Source: Cristatella mucedo (Eukaryota; Bryozoa; Phylactolaemata; Cristatellidae). From it: DNA of 64,000 nucleotides. The position numbers and the translations under genes were made by a program. The notes below the pieces were generated by a model, which made no database searches, was not told where the DNA came from, and saw only the letters and a list, made by a program, of their open reading frames with translations. The DNA lies in NCBI GenBank assembly GCA_009760855.2, contig WPIO01000017.1, forward strand, positions 808,001 through 872,000. Direction: 5' to 3'. Shown here piece by piece: positions 10,101 through 19,544 of the stretch; within the stretch, counting starts at the first letter, position 1; every line of letters starts with the position of its first letter.

Positions 10101-13022
10101 CTTGAACGATTGAGAACAACGATCGGTCTGGCAGACGAAGCACTGGCATGGTTTAAATTGTACTTGTCTGGTCGTGTTCAATCCTTGTCGTGTGGGGGTT
10201 AGGTCTAACCCACGAGACCAGTCACCTGTGGATTCCCTCAAGGGTCTGTACTCGGTCCCTTGCTGTTCTCCATTTATACTCAACCTCTGGGAAAAGTGAC
10301 TAATGCCCGTGGAATAGGATATCACTTTTATGCTGCCGATACACAGCTGTATTTGTCATTCAAACCGTCGGAATCTGCTGCAGCAACTGAGAAACTGAAT
10401 GCTTGCCTTGCCGACATTCGATCCTGGATGTCGGAAAACTTCTTGAAATAAAATGACGATAAAACCGAACTGCTGCTCATAGAACACCCTAAGCGAGTGG
10501 CTGGATTAAAAGGCTTTGCTCTTGTAATAGGTGATGCTATTGTGCGACCATCACCATGTGCTCGAAATTTTGGTGTCGTTTTCGACAGCTGCCTCAATTT
10601 TTAAAGCTTCATTCAGAAGACTGCTTCTACAGCTAGCCATCACGTTCGATCTCTATTCAAGATTAGGAGCTGTCTTCTACAGTGGCTTTTAAAAAATTTA
10701 ACTAGCTCCTTAGTTCTGTATCGGCTTGATTATTGTAATTCTCTTTTGGCTGGACTACCAAAGAAAGCAACTATGCCACTGCGGCTGACTATGAATATGG
10801 CTGCAAGGCTAGTGTTAAAGTGCCATAGGTTTGAGCACGTGTCTCCTTTGCTAAAAGAGCAAAGATGGCTGCCGGTTGATCAACGGATACAGAGCAAAGT
10901 TATTAAGCTGACCCACAAGGCCCACTACGGCTTGGCTCCTTCGTACCTAGCTGAGCTGGTGCACCAGTTTCAGCCTGTTCGCGCCCTCAGGCCCTGTGTG
11001 GAAAATAAATTAGCTGTTCCATTCCTCTGCTTTCAGACCGTTGGCGACAGAAGCTTTAGCTCTGCAGGTCCTAGACTGTGGAGCTCGCTTCCACAATTCT
11101 TACGCAACGACAACTACTCTCCTGCTGCCAACTATGGCTCATCCTTTTCAGCAGTCCTGAGCTACTCCTTCCATGCAACTCACTACCTCAACTGCTTTCC
11201 TGACTCTGCTATGCTTCCCACTTTCTCTTTGTTGCATGAGACGAAGTCTGTTGGCTGCCGAATGCATACCGAATGCCGCATAGGCTGTGAGTGCTCTATA
11301 CAAAACTCTCCTTCGTAACACTCACATAGTCTTTATGACTTTGTGGAGTTACACAATGAGATACATTACATTGCATATCCATCGTGCATTTTGTTACCGA
11401 GGTCGCAAAGCAGACTTTCCTTGCCACATAGCTAGCTGGCTGCATGCGCCTTTGCATTAGCTATGGGCTCAGTGTGGCAAAACTTGCAGCTACTGCACTT
11501 TGCGACCGACTGTGTTAAGAGGATCGTTTCCATCCAGGGCAGTAGCAATTAGACCAGTGATCTGTTGGTTCGATGCTTTAGGTGCCGTTTTCAGGGCGCT
11601 CTTACCTGGTACCTCACTTGGCACATAGGATGCTTTCATCGTTGTGCCATAATCATTGTAAGTATTGTGGCCATCGTCAAGACGAAACTGTGTCCTAAGA
11701 AGATTGCCATGGGAATGCCGGTCGTAGGGCTTGAGTTCGGCTGTTCCATTATTCTGGTAGGCTGCTCTGAACTCCGTGATTCGCACGGCCTCTTTGTCCG
11801 AGTCACCGGTCGGTATGCTTGATGTTCGATGCTGCAATCCAGAAGGATAAGGCATTAACACCAACGTTGTTAACTTAGTTTGCCACGGCCACGGCCAAAG
11901 CAAAATGAGCCGCATCGCCACAGACTTACAGCTGGCAGTGCCTTCGTTGGTTCCTGCCATGCTCCTGCAAAAGTGCTCGTGTGTGTTGTGCCATATGAAT
12001 GAGCTCTCTGGTCGCCCTGAATTGTGTGAGTCTCGTCTACAACATGTTATCTGTTGAGTCAGTTGCACTTGCCTGATTCGGGAACATGTTGTGACTAACT
12101 TACCCAACCCCGACAATAACCAAGAAGAACAGCTTCAGTTTCTAACAACTAATGATGTGTCGTTTGGGCATTGCTTAAGCGAGATGCATGGATTGATGGC
12201 ATTCTCAGAACAATCGGCTGCGGGAGAAGCTGTTTGATCAACTCATCTCTCTGCCGGGTGCTCACTTAAAATAATGTCGAACCACTATCAGCCAGGTGAA
12301 TCCACTAAAAGTTCTAATCTAAGTGAAATGATGCTTGCGTGCGAAGCCCACTCTCGTATATAAAAAATGTAGTTTAGCTTAATTGCGTGTGTGCATGCGA
12401 CCTAGGCCTAGCTGATCCTAGCACAGTCGGCGCATTTACCTACAGCGAATAGAATGCACTTACATGATGGCTTCAAAAGTTCAGCCCTTTCCTTGCCATG
12501 GCTGCGAAATTTGTCCTTGTAATCCGAGGTGGGAGCTGGAGCTTTCTCCCTGTCGCCAGACGGTATGTGGCTGGTGAAAGTGTTCAATGTCGGTCTGGCT
12601 GGGTGAGCGCTCCCAGGCTGCGGAACATAGGAATCTTTTTGCGTTGACACGACATTAACAATGTCGCGGGTGTCAGCATCCAATTTAAAGTTGGTCTTAC
12701 GCAGCTTGTTCGTATCGTACGTCGCCCGTTCGCTCCTGGATTTCGGTTGGAATTCGGCTACGGTTTCTGATGCTGCATGACTGTTCTTAAAGTACCTCTC
12801 ATCGCCGTTAAGTACCTGTGCCGGGTGCGGTACGTGAGCCGAAGATGGCTTCTCTTCGTTATTATATGGCGGGTAGTCTTGTTTAAACGTTGACAATCTG
12901 GTCCACGGAGTCCACGAGTCGTCCTGAGCTACGCTGAAGTGAGATGACTGCAGGAACTTCGTGCCCGTGGGTACCGCTGGAATTGGATGCCGTATCTTAA
13001 CGCCTGCCCCAATGCCAGCCAT
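6901..13022 (-). CDS. SAXO-like axonemal microtubule-binding protein gene, five exons
   Basis: Five - strand exons (13,022-12,464; 12,003-11,930; 11,831-11,499; 9,373-9,200; 7,104-6,901) join in compatible phases into a protein of about 447 residues. It contains degenerate repeats of the pattern F-x-L/V-x-D ... ST/TT-x-x-x-Y/F-x-[21 protein letters not shown] then [19 protein letters not shown] then TTMKASYVP, and QVVLGDAD then [11 protein letters not shown]. This repeat style is known from stabilizer-of-axonemal-microtubules proteins, especially the TEX45 (SAXO5) and PPP1R32 (SAXO4) type, which bind inside or along ciliary doublet microtubules. The length is similar to those families as I remember them. 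I cannot tell which paralogue it is. The start was chosen at an ATG with G at -3 and +4; the frame is open upstream to a possible acceptor at 13,139, so an extra 5' exon remains possible. A CR1/L2-like LINE lies in the intron between exons 3 and 4. Confidence 0.7.
7141..7187 (+). repeat. (GA)n microsatellite
   Basis: About 47 bases of GA repeat with a single GG interruption. On the - strand it is a pyrimidine run upstream of the exon 5 acceptor of the SAXO-like gene. Confidence 0.95.
7188..8284. other. Intron of the SAXO-like gene, no features recognised
   Basis: No repeat family or additional exon was recognised. Small open frames on both strands look like chance. Confidence 0.3.
8285..8410 (+). 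mobile_element. LINE-B fragment (C-terminal region of the RT protein)
   Basis: Reads LPVD-RIQCKI then [15 protein letters not shown]. This matches [14 protein letters not shown] and [13 protein letters not shown] of the longer LINE-B copy at 10.9 kb. A short degenerate piece. Confidence 0.6.
8425..8800 (-). mobile_element. LINE-B 3' end, inverted relative to its neighbour
   Basis: GGAACTCCACAAAGCCACAT mirrors the 3' end of LINE-B at about 11,337 (ATGACTTTGTGGAGTTACAC). Further in, GTTCCACAGTCTGGGACTTG and GCAAAAGCTTCTGTTGCCAA match the LINE-B coding end ([14 protein letters not shown] on the opposite strand). It sits head to head with the fragment at 8,285-8,410. Confidence 0.65.
9052..9150 (-). 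mobile_element. LINE-A type tail
   Basis: AATAATAGTAGTAATAATAA, then GTGTAGCACCCTAAGAGAGC, then TTTCTGGAGACTTTATATATGCC. A tail-only copy about 50 bases downstream, in the sense of the SAXO-like gene, of the exon 4 donor. Confidence 0.6.
9200..9373 (-). CDS. SAXO-like gene, exon 4
   Basis: A 174-nt segment (58 codons, phase 0 at both ends) lies between an acceptor AAAATCAG|GGG and a donor AATCAG|GTAGAG. The frame includes [20 protein letters not shown] and [20 protein letters not shown]. It joins in frame to both neighbouring exons, which is the main support. The residues themselves are less repeat-like than exons 1, 3 and 5. Confidence 0.6.
9437..11375 (+). mobile_element. LINE-B: CR1/L2-like retrotransposon, longest copy, inactivated
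   Basis: The copy reads from the start of the RT domain to the 3' end. Recognisable parts in order: [20 protein letters not shown] (from 9,759), [36 protein letters not shown], motif [19 protein letters not shown] (about 10,048-10,100), [18 protein letters not shown] (about 10,240), motif C as [12 protein letters not shown] (about 10,327), then [29 protein letters not shown] and [20 protein letters not shown]. The catalytic YADD is changed to YAAD. In-frame stops occur at 10,200, 10,449 and about 10,604, and earlier sequence is frameshifted, so it is not autonomous. The 3' end at about 11,360 has a GATACATTACATTGCA-type tail. No endonuclease domain was seen. It lies in an intron of the SAXO-like gene, antisense to it. 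Confidence 0.85.
11499..11831 (-). CDS. SAXO-like gene, exon 3
   Basis: The acceptor is TTCTGGATTGCAG|CAT, and the exon is exactly 111 codons in phase 0. It carries a well-formed repeat, [20 protein letters not shown] followed by KASYVP, and ends [10 protein letters not shown]. The inferred donor (AAA|GTGCAG) is weak. It was chosen because it preserves phase with exon 4 and because the frame stops eight bases later, so retention would truncate the protein. Confidence 0.7.
11930..12003 (-). CDS. SAXO-like gene, exon 2 (small)
   Basis: A strong donor (CCAGCT|GTAAGT) closes a frame reading [20 protein letters not shown]. The acceptor is uncertain. AGAG|CTCATT at 12,003 gives the phase needed after exon 1 (74 nt, 2 + 24 codons). 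TTCAG|GGCGAC at 12,016 looks like a better site but would break the frame. The exon is therefore solid at its 3' side and tentative at its 5' side. Confidence 0.55.
12464..13022 (-). CDS. SAXO-like gene, exon 1 (first recognised coding exon)
   Basis: From ATG at 13,022 the frame runs 186 codons to a donor CCATCAT|GTAAGT at 12,464 (phase 1). It begins MAGIGAG, then [16 protein letters not shown], and contains [17 protein letters not shown] followed by [12 protein letters not shown], both repeat units of the family. The ATG context is GAGATGG. Upstream the same frame stays open as far as a possible acceptor (GCTAG|GGACTG) at 13,139, reading LLARIGDYSAKDKLRLGW. If that is coding, the true start lies in an unseen upstream exon. 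Confidence 0.75.
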
Positions 13023-13374
13023 CTCTATTTTCTGAAAATCCGGCGCGTGCTTTTGCACCCAGCCCAGACGAAGCTTGTCTTTAGCGCTGTAGTCCCCAAT
13101 GCGTGCCAGGAGACGGCAGACTACTGTTTCCCACAGTCCCTAGCAACTGAGGTCACGTGGGAACTGGCCGCCCAGCCCGGCCGACCCGGTAGGTAGAGGA
13201 ATTGGGCCGCATTTACAAATCGGCCGATCGTTGCATCTCAAAGAGAGAAGCTACTTCTGGTATTAAAGAATCTTTAAAATTCTCCTGCCATATAGCCATC
13301 GTGAATACCATCATTACGCCAGCAGCGGTTGAGCGCTAGGAGCGAAAGCCCGAACAAGTCGATCATGCTACCTT
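13023..13374. other. Upstream region of the SAXO-like gene
   Basis: Contains a CACGTG E-box at about 13,153 and a GC-rich stretch at 13,160-13,215, which could be promoter or 5' UTR. No transcription start can be placed. Confidence 0.3.
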
Positions 13375-13446
13375 TGCAGCAAATGTAAAGTGCCTAGACA
13401 GAGATTAAGTTCTCTGAGGGTGCTGTACAAATGTATTATTATTACA
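13375..13446 (+). mobile_element. LINE-A 3' tail
   Basis: CCTTTGCAGCAAATGTAAAG, then GCCTAGACAGAGATTAAG, then GGGTGCTGTACAAATG and TATTATTATTA. This is the LINE-A version of the tail; no coding sequence is attached. Confidence 0.65.
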
Positions 13447-13900
13447 AGCCGTCAATGGAAGCGCTGAATATCCTGTGCAGATACCGCTGCCTCGTAACTA
13501 CTCCACGACCTGGCGACGATATGCTTAATAAGGAAAAACTCCAGGTCTAGAGCGCCGCAACTAATTACACCACCTCTAACCGGCTTACCGTCAAGCAGCG
13601 TCTAGACTAAGAGTTTTTTGTCACTCACTTTTAAGTTGTTTTTTCTCTTGCTCCGACCTACCTATCTGAAATACTTCCTAATCACGCTTCGTATCGAATC
13701 GCCCGCTTTTCTGACTCAATTTAGCTGTGCCTCTAACATGAAATACTTCGGTAACCGTACCTTTGGTTCGTATTTTCCTAAAGCCTTGGAATCACTCCCG
13801 AATGGGCTTGACGTCACGACATTCCCTGAATTGACGACATTAAAAAATAACCTAAAAACCCAACTATTTCTAAGAGCACTTGTTTCATGCCTGTGAATTG
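13447..13900 (+). mobile_element. Degenerate LINE-A C-terminal coding fragment
   Basis: From about 13,570 the + strand reads LTVKQRLD, then RPTYLKYFLITL, then NMKYFGNRTFGSYFPKALES and LTTLKNNLKTQLFLRALVSCL. This parallels LINE-A (LPVKQRIDFKVLSL, NLKSFGDRAFSSYAPKAWNS, LTTFKKNLKTHLFRTIFSGSL). Sequence before about 13,570 is unassigned. An older, diverged relative. Confidence 0.65.
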
Positions 13901-14204
13901 TCTTTTATGGGCTTGTGCGTGCTGCTATCGAGCATCGAGCAGCACCGATTGATACGCTTTTTTCCAGCGTGTGGCAAGTGCGTCAGGTATGCCAAACTAG
14001 CTGAGCTGGCCAACCCTGTATCTTGCGACTCGACACTCACAATTGTTGTACCATCACAGTAGCTTCTCATAATATGACACTCATTATTGCTGCACCGTCG
14101 TCGTAGTGCTAAGACTAACATATTGTAAGCGTTCCTTCAGTGAAAAACTTGCTAATCCTCAAACTAACTAAAAAAGTAGCTAACCAGCAAACGTAGCTTA
14201 TTTT
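13901..14204. other. Unassigned sequence
   Basis: Probably the remnant 3' UTR of the preceding LINE copy; nothing else recognised. Confidence 0.25.
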
Positions 14205-14286
14205 AGGGGTCGTTCGTGTTTCCTTTCCAGCGAATGTAAGAGATTGAGTTCTCTGAGGGCGCTTTATCAAGTGTATTGTTATTATA
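14205..14286 (+). mobile_element. LINE-A 3' tail
   Basis: TCCTTTCCAGCGAATGTAAG, then GAGATTGAGTTCTCTGAGGG, then CGCTTTATCAAGTGTATTG and TTATTATA. A tail-only copy. Confidence 0.65.
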
Positions 14287-14620
14287 AGCGTGTTATCATT
14301 ATTGATAAACTATCTGGTTCCCATAGGTTGCAATTCAGAATGGCCAACGATCCCTGGGGCTGTCGAGATCTGCCGGCTGTAACAAATGCCAACGTTTCAG
14401 TGGGTATGGCTGTCATCTTTAAAAAAAGATACCGTTTTTTGTCGAACTGGGATCGCCACCACGTGAAAGGCTCCAAGTCTTCCAATTTTTCTATGTTGAC
14501 GAACAATTTGAGCGGAAGTTTACAACATCCTATGTGAGACCACTAACTGTGTTCCCCCGGGCTAAGGTAATGGGGTGTCGGCGCGCGTCAAGCTCTTCTT
14601 TGGGGCGATCGAAAGAGCTT
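14287..14620. other. Unassigned sequence
   Basis: Open frames on both strands overlap (+ starting MANDPWGCRDL, - starting MFVNIEKLEDL). Neither is recognised, and no consistent splice signals were found. Confidence 0.3.
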
Positions 14621-14706
14621 TTTTGCAGCTTATGTAAAGCACCTAGAGATTGAGCGCTACATAGATTGAGTTCTCCGAGTGCGCTATACGAATGTTTCAT
14701 TTCATT
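14621..14706 (+). mobile_element. LINE-A 3' tail, with internal rearrangement
   Basis: TTTTTTGCAGCTTATGTAAAG, then GCACCTAGAGATTGAGC, a partly repeated ATAGATTGAGTTCTCCGAG, and GCGCTATACGAATG. Confidence 0.55.
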
Positions 14707-14856
14707 GTACCCTTTCAGCCTTCTCATGATTGTGTCAAAATCAAACAGAGTTGGCTAACTATGCAGGCGGAACCCAGATTTTCAGATTGGGAGTTTAGCT
14801 TGTTCTTTTCTAAAGCAAACTGGCTGTCTCACAAATTTTGCTTCATTAATAGTAAA

Positions 14857-15002
14857 AATAATAATTCATTTTTATAGCGCCCCAAGAGAACTTAATCTCT
14901 ATTCAGGCGCTTCTCAAAAGCCTCGGGGCTCGAGCCCACGACCTCGGCCACACCTTGGTCGGGGCGAGCATCTTAACTGCTGAACCAAACCAGCTCGGCA
15001 CC
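14857..15002 (-). mobile_element. SINE-1, near full-length
   Basis: The reverse-complement tail TATAGCGCCCCAAGAGAAC and TCTCTATTCAGGCGCTT is followed by GGCTCGAGCCCACGACCTCG (B-box region). GGTCGGGGCGAGCATCTTAA and the tRNA-like head CCAAACCAGCTCGGC follow. Confidence 0.78.
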
Positions 15003-15119
15003 GTCATTCGCACTTTACTTACGATGATCCAATTACGCAAACGAGTTTTCATGAATATAATGACCGTTCAGCATTTTTTAAGAGCTAAGTACTCAGAGAT
15101 GTTCCATGTAGATTTTCTG

Positions 15120-15325
15120 TGAGTATCTCCCTGTGCATGTTCCAATAACCACATTTGCATGCTGACCCTGTGCATGTCACCCCTAACCATGTTATTTATG
15201 TTGTTTATCGAGCATGGTATTAATCACCATTCAATCGCATTTCTCTTTACAGCAAACGTAAAGCGCCTAGAAAGAGATTGAGATCTCTGATGGTGCCTTA
15301 TCAAGTGCATCATTATTATTTTTGT
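15120..15325 (+). mobile_element. LINE-A 3' UTR and tail
   Basis: AACCACATTTGCATGCTGAC, then GTGCATGTCACCCCTAACCA, then ACAGCAAACGTAAAGCGCC and ATCAAGTGCATCATTATTA. A 5'-truncated copy with no coding part. Confidence 0.75.
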
Positions 15326-16166
15326 TATCTCTTGTGACTAAACCTCGAAGTCAGATTGCAAAGATGGAGCAAGACCCAGTGAGCAACTCAGCGAGTACGA
15401 TTAATTTACCGTAAGTCAGCTAAGAAATACAAGTAAACTAAATGGAAATAAATGTAAAATAGTCCTACTGTCCATTATCCATTTTCAGAATCCAATTAAG
15501 ATATAGTTTAGAATATTCTAGAGACGAAAAGTTCGCAAGATGTTATAGAAAAGAACGAAAAGCAGCCGCTGAAACGTGAAGTCAGAATAATCCTTATTGT
15601 TCAGTGCTAGAATAACAGATTTGCAAAAGCGAGATATAGGGAGGAAAAGACTGGCCTCTGGCCACTAAAAAACACAGGTCAGTACAAATGGGTTGCAGTT
15701 TTGGCGTAAAAATTTTTGGCTTTCACGGAACTTCGAATAGCTTTGTTCTCATGCCGCCCGAAGAATGAACATTGTTTTTAGTTCACTACTAAAATCAGAG
15801 GATGGTTATTTCAACGTGTGGCGTCCGTATTTTGCATTTGGAGAGCAATTTTGCGTTTTTTATATCGTCAAAACGAATGCAAAATAAGTATCATAACTAT
15901 ATATTATTTAATGGCCCCAAATCATATAAGTGAAATGGTAGTCGGTATCGGGGGGGGGGGTGCGAATAACCTTGCCTTCTATATTAGCATGCTAACAGCA
16001 AGGGTTTTAACAATTTCCTGATAAAACCACAACGTCTGTCAAGAATCTGAAAACTACTAGCAATATTTTTTAGAGGCATAGCAGCATCACGGATAACTAC
16101 GGTGATCGAACTATATTTAAAGTCACCCACAGTCGTGGGCGCGTCTCTAGAACTTATAGGTAAAAC
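15326..16166. other. Unassigned sequence with an 11-base G run
   Basis: Largely featureless. A possible mini-exon reads MEQDPVSNSASTINLP from about 15,364 and is followed by GTAAGT at 15,411, but it has no homology support. A G11 homopolymer lies at 15,950-15,960. Confidence 0.3.
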
Positions 16167-16322
16167 AATACTAGCTGATTTAACAGCCTCTTTTTGTATA
16201 GCGACAGAAGAGCCTTGACGGCTATCACCACCGCTTGCAGTGGCGATAAAGGATCGCCCACCGCAGGATTCGAACCCACGACCTCGGGGCCGAGGTCGTG
16301 AAAAGCAACCGCCTTACCTTGC
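16167..16322 (-). mobile_element. SINE-2, left arm of an inverted pair
   Basis: Reverse-complement SINE-2. The tail lies at the left (AACAGCCTCTTTTTGTATAG and AGAAGAGCCTTGACGG), with GGATTCGAACCCACGACCTC (canonical B box GGTTCGAATCC on the - strand) and GCAACCGCCTTACC at the right. It is the mirror image of the copy that starts about 7 bases later. Confidence 0.85.
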
Positions 16323-16497
16323 GATGGCACACTAGGTAAGGCGGTTGCTTTCTCGACCTCGGCCCCGATGTCGTGGGTTCGAATCCTGCAGTGGGTGATT
16401 CTTGATCGCCACTGCAAGCGGTGGTGATAGCCGTCAAGGCTCTTCTGTCGCTATACAAAAAGAGGCTGTTTAATCAGCTAGTATTTATTTATTTAGT
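16323..16497 (+). mobile_element. SINE-2, right arm of an inverted pair
   Basis: The tRNA-like head GATGGCACACTAGGTAAGG holds an A box (TGGCACACTAGG). The B box is GGTTCGAATCC at about 16,376. The body GATCGCCACTGCAAGCGG and tail CTTCTGTCGCTATACAAAAA with AGGCTGTTTAATCAGC complete the element. The B-box spacing is tRNA-like, but the anticodon arm does not fold convincingly, so it is a SINE head rather than a tRNA gene. Confidence 0.85.
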
Positions 16498-16789
16498 GAG
16501 CCATTACGGCTCACCGGTAAGCTGAGTTGAACAACATGTAGTTTGATGTCAGTTCAAGTTGAGTTGAACGACTCAGTGACAGATGTTGGCATAGCCACAC
16601 ATTCGTTGCTTTTAATTACAATTAGCAACGCGACGCTGAGGGGCACAAAGGAGCACCCAAGATTCACCTTGCATGTTGAAAAGCGCTGAGTTGATGAAAC
16701 TTTCGCTTCAAGTAGTGGTGGGGTCAACTTCCAAGAATGACGCTAAGTCATGCGACAGCCAAACCAGTCTTCTCGTTTGCGGCATCTCA
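16498..16789. other. Unassigned sequence
   Basis: No gene or known repeat recognised. Confidence 0.25.
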
Positions 16790-17045
16790 CCTCCATTTAT
16801 TTTATGTACACGACTCCTGGTCTTTGCCCTTGATCGCCTGCGACTTGTGCAAAACTCAGTGGCTTTTCTGGTCGGTCATCATAGCCGTAGCTGCCACCGC
16901 ACCGAACTTTTTTATGAGCTTTACTAGCTCCATCTCATGCATTGAATCGATTTCCAAACCCTCAGTCTAGCTTACACGGCTCTTCACTCGCTAGCATCTG
17001 CCTACCTATCCAAACACCCCACTCCTCTAGCTCTCCATCGATACA
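16790..17045 (+). mobile_element. Degenerate CR1/L2-like LINE fragment
   Basis: Reads ALDRLRLVQNSVAFLVGHH, then SRSCHRTELFYELY, then SLASAYLSKHPTPLA. This follows the LINE-A order RRLQLVQNSPARLVCRERRS, CHITPLLADLHWLP and LTPAYLSDRLPH, with stops between. Confidence 0.6.
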
Positions 17046-17395
17046 TTGAAATAATTTGATGATTTCAGTTCGAATTCACCGAACAATTGGAACCCGCTTT
17101 TGACTTTGGTAACACCTGCCTGCAATGACCTTGCAAATAGGCAGGATTTTTCTGTAAAGGGCAAAACCGGCAAGATTTTCACACATTCGGCAAGACCCGC
17201 AATTATTAAAAAATTAATCATGGAGCAAAATCATAGTGCTTACTCGATACAGGTTGCTCATCAAATAGAAGCAGGACATCATTTCGTCATTGGTGTTAGT
17301 CGAGGGGCATAGGTAAAAGGGGCGTCACAGGTCGCTGCCCCCTCTACCTGGCTCTGCCACTGACCTTGCATCTTTGGTCACAGCGAGGAAAAAAC
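17046..17395. other. Unassigned sequence
   Basis: No feature recognised. Confidence 0.25.
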
Positions 17396-17533
17396 AAAAA
17401 TAAAACTCAACTACACAGCATTCTAAGAAAACTGGATCTCTATCCAGTTTTTTACGTGTGCCGTAAGGCTCGAGCCCACGACCTCGCTCGTCAAAGGCGA
17501 GCGTCTTGTTCACTGGGCCAAACCGGGGCGGTA
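17396..17533 (-). mobile_element. SINE-1, diverged copy
   Basis: The tail TCTAAGAAAACTGGATCTC and TATCCAGTTTTTTACGTG is followed by GGCTCGAGCCCACGACCTCG, GCGAGCGTCTTGTTCACTGG and GCCAAACCGG. The tail is more diverged than in the other copies. Confidence 0.7.
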
Positions 17534-17574
17534 AAAAGACACATCTGTTCCGCGAAGCTTTCCATTTGCCCCAT

Positions 17575-17648
17575 TAATAATAATAATAATGCACTTGATA
17601 AAGCGCCCTCAGAGAACTCAATCTCTCTCTAGGCGCTTTACATAAATT
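17575..17648 (-). mobile_element. LINE-A 3' tail
   Basis: TAATAATAATAATAATGCAC, then TTGATAAAGCGCCCTCAGAG, then TCTAGGCGCTTTACAT. Close to the consensus of the young LINE-A copies. Confidence 0.75.
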
Positions 17649-17935
17649 GAACTTTTGAACATTGAACTCTTGTTCTAGTTTCGGTGTGCTTTACGTGCCT
17701 ACCTGTGCACGATTCCGTGCATTGTACGAGGCATAAGTCTCACTAACTGGTGGCTATGAGTGCGTTCACATTAACTTGAGCATTCTGGCTTAAGCGTGAT
17801 AATTGTTTGCTTGTGCATGCCCGATACCTACTATGTCACTAAACCTTGGTTATCGTTTCTCTTGCAGCGAGCAGTAGGTGGTAAAGTACCTTGTGCTTCC
17901 CAAAAGAGCTATCGCTATTATTATTGTTATTATTG
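17649..17935 (+). mobile_element. Probable LINE-A 3' UTR, diverged, inverted to its neighbour
   Basis: Ends with TTTCTCTTGCAGCGAGCAG, AAGTACCTTGTGCTTCCC and TTATTATTGTTATTATTG, resembling the LINE-A end. The earlier part is only weakly similar. Confidence 0.4.
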
Positions 17936-18089
17936 TATCTAACAGCGCTAAGCTGTCCTGGAGGGGGAGTTGTAGCACTCTTTAAATCCGGTTGACGACT
18001 CCGATACATTTTTACCATAGCTCCTGATCTGTCGATGGCAGATTTCAGAAAATGACAGAAAATTGGTATCATATCCTAATGCAACTTAG

Positions 18090-18175
18090 ATCGATTTCGT
18101 ATTTTTATACATATACATATTAATTTATACATACATATATGTATATATACATATACATATACGTACATATTTCAT
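18090..18175. repeat. TA/CATA-rich simple sequence
   Basis: About 85 bases of ATACATATACATAT-type repeats. Confidence 0.8.
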
Positions 18176-18249
18176 ATTTTCGATGTCTTTTTTCGCATAC
18201 AGGTAAGTTCACATACCTTTAGTATTTTCCGATTGTTTGTTATCTTGTT

Positions 18250-18470
18250 AATAATACATTTGTGTACAGCCAAAGAACTGAATATCTTTGAACTCAGAAC
18301 CTCAGAGAACTGAATATCTCTGCATGCACTTACAGAGGCCTTATAGAAAGCATTGCCAAGTTATTCGCGGTAACATCTGCAAGCAGCAGGCATAGTGTAA
18401 GCAGGCATATGCACACGAAAGACGAATCACCAGACCCAATAAATACTGTAAGAAACAAGTGCGTTTTAGA
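18250..18470 (-). mobile_element. LINE-A 3' UTR, diverged
   Basis: AATAATACATTTGTGTACAG, then CCTCAGAGAACTGAATATCTC, then ATGCACACGAAAGACGAATC and CCAATAAATACTGTAAG correspond to the antisense LINE-A 3' UTR (compare CATGAAGGACGAATC at 23.28 kb). Part of the tail is duplicated. Confidence 0.55.
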
Positions 18471-19544
18471 CTATAGTTAGCGTGTTTTAAATAATGCAAC
18501 AACATGTCGTGGCAGACCAGCTAAGCTCATATATAAAAAATTAAAAACATGGTGCCTCAGCTTTTAGCAATAATCACTCAACAGTTACACTGTTACTAGT
18601 GTCCATTGTCAATGGAGTTGGCAGTTCGTAAAGGGCACACCGTACGAGTTCGACAATTTATGAGTTGGGCATGCCGGCTGGATCCGCTACACAGCCATTG
18701 TGCCGGACGATTTCACCTTGACCTGCAGTGCATCACTGACTGACTCAGGACACCGGCTTTTTTGGAGCTGCAGACCACTGCTGATTGGCTGTACCAAGGC
18801 CAATAGACCCCAGCCAAGGCCAATCCAGCTACGGATGATCAGGGCTCACCGAGGCTCATCAGAGCGTGATCAGGAAGAAAAGCCAGTAGTATTGAGATTA
18901 ATTTGCATTATGGCTTGCTGAGCCAATAGTAATCATTTAGGACTACTATATATTGGACCCGTTGGCAACTTGCTCTTTGTTCGTATTTGGATACGGTCCC
19001 ACGTTCTATTTGTCTCTTGTGTTGTTAAACTACCTTAATTTTCTCGACCATTGACTAGCGAATGGCTTCACGGCAGCACTGCGTCTCACAGGGCACCCAG
19101 GTTAAACTCCCGAGATCGATAGCAAAATTACTTCTTTCTTTCTTTTCTTGCTTCAAGGAAGGCACCACCATTTCTCTTAAGATTCCAGTAGCTCTATCCA
19201 AATATGGCCATCGCTTCAGCCATTTTTTTATATATCGAATTGCTTTGACTTCGCTTGGAATTTTCAATGTGGAATGTCAAAATTCAGAACGGCCGATCAT
19301 CAGACGTGTTTTCTGCTAGGGACATTGCTTGACCAATGAGTAATAGCTGCATAACACAAATGTTATATAAAATTCGTGCCCTGCGAACTTCTATAAGTTT
19401 TTGAATGCAATTGATGGGGACAAACGAGCCCCCACCTACCTGCATCGTACACTTACTGCTCTGAGCCCGGAAAAATAGCATCCGAACGTATTTTCGTAAG
19501 CTGAATCTCCGGAAGACCTTGTTTTAACGTTTGCTACACCTAGC
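18471..19544. other. Unassigned intergenic sequence
   Basis: No supported gene or repeat. Open frames of 65-85 codons are present on both strands but overlap and lack motifs. Confidence 0.3.

Noticed and set aside
15364-15410. Mini-exon MEQDPVSNSASTINLP followed by GTAAGT
   Set aside because: No homology, no partner exon on the + strand and only one splice signal.
16323-16400. Functional tRNA gene
   Set aside because: Good A and B boxes, but the body continues into the SINE-2 tail and the cloverleaf does not fold well; copies recur as SINEs.
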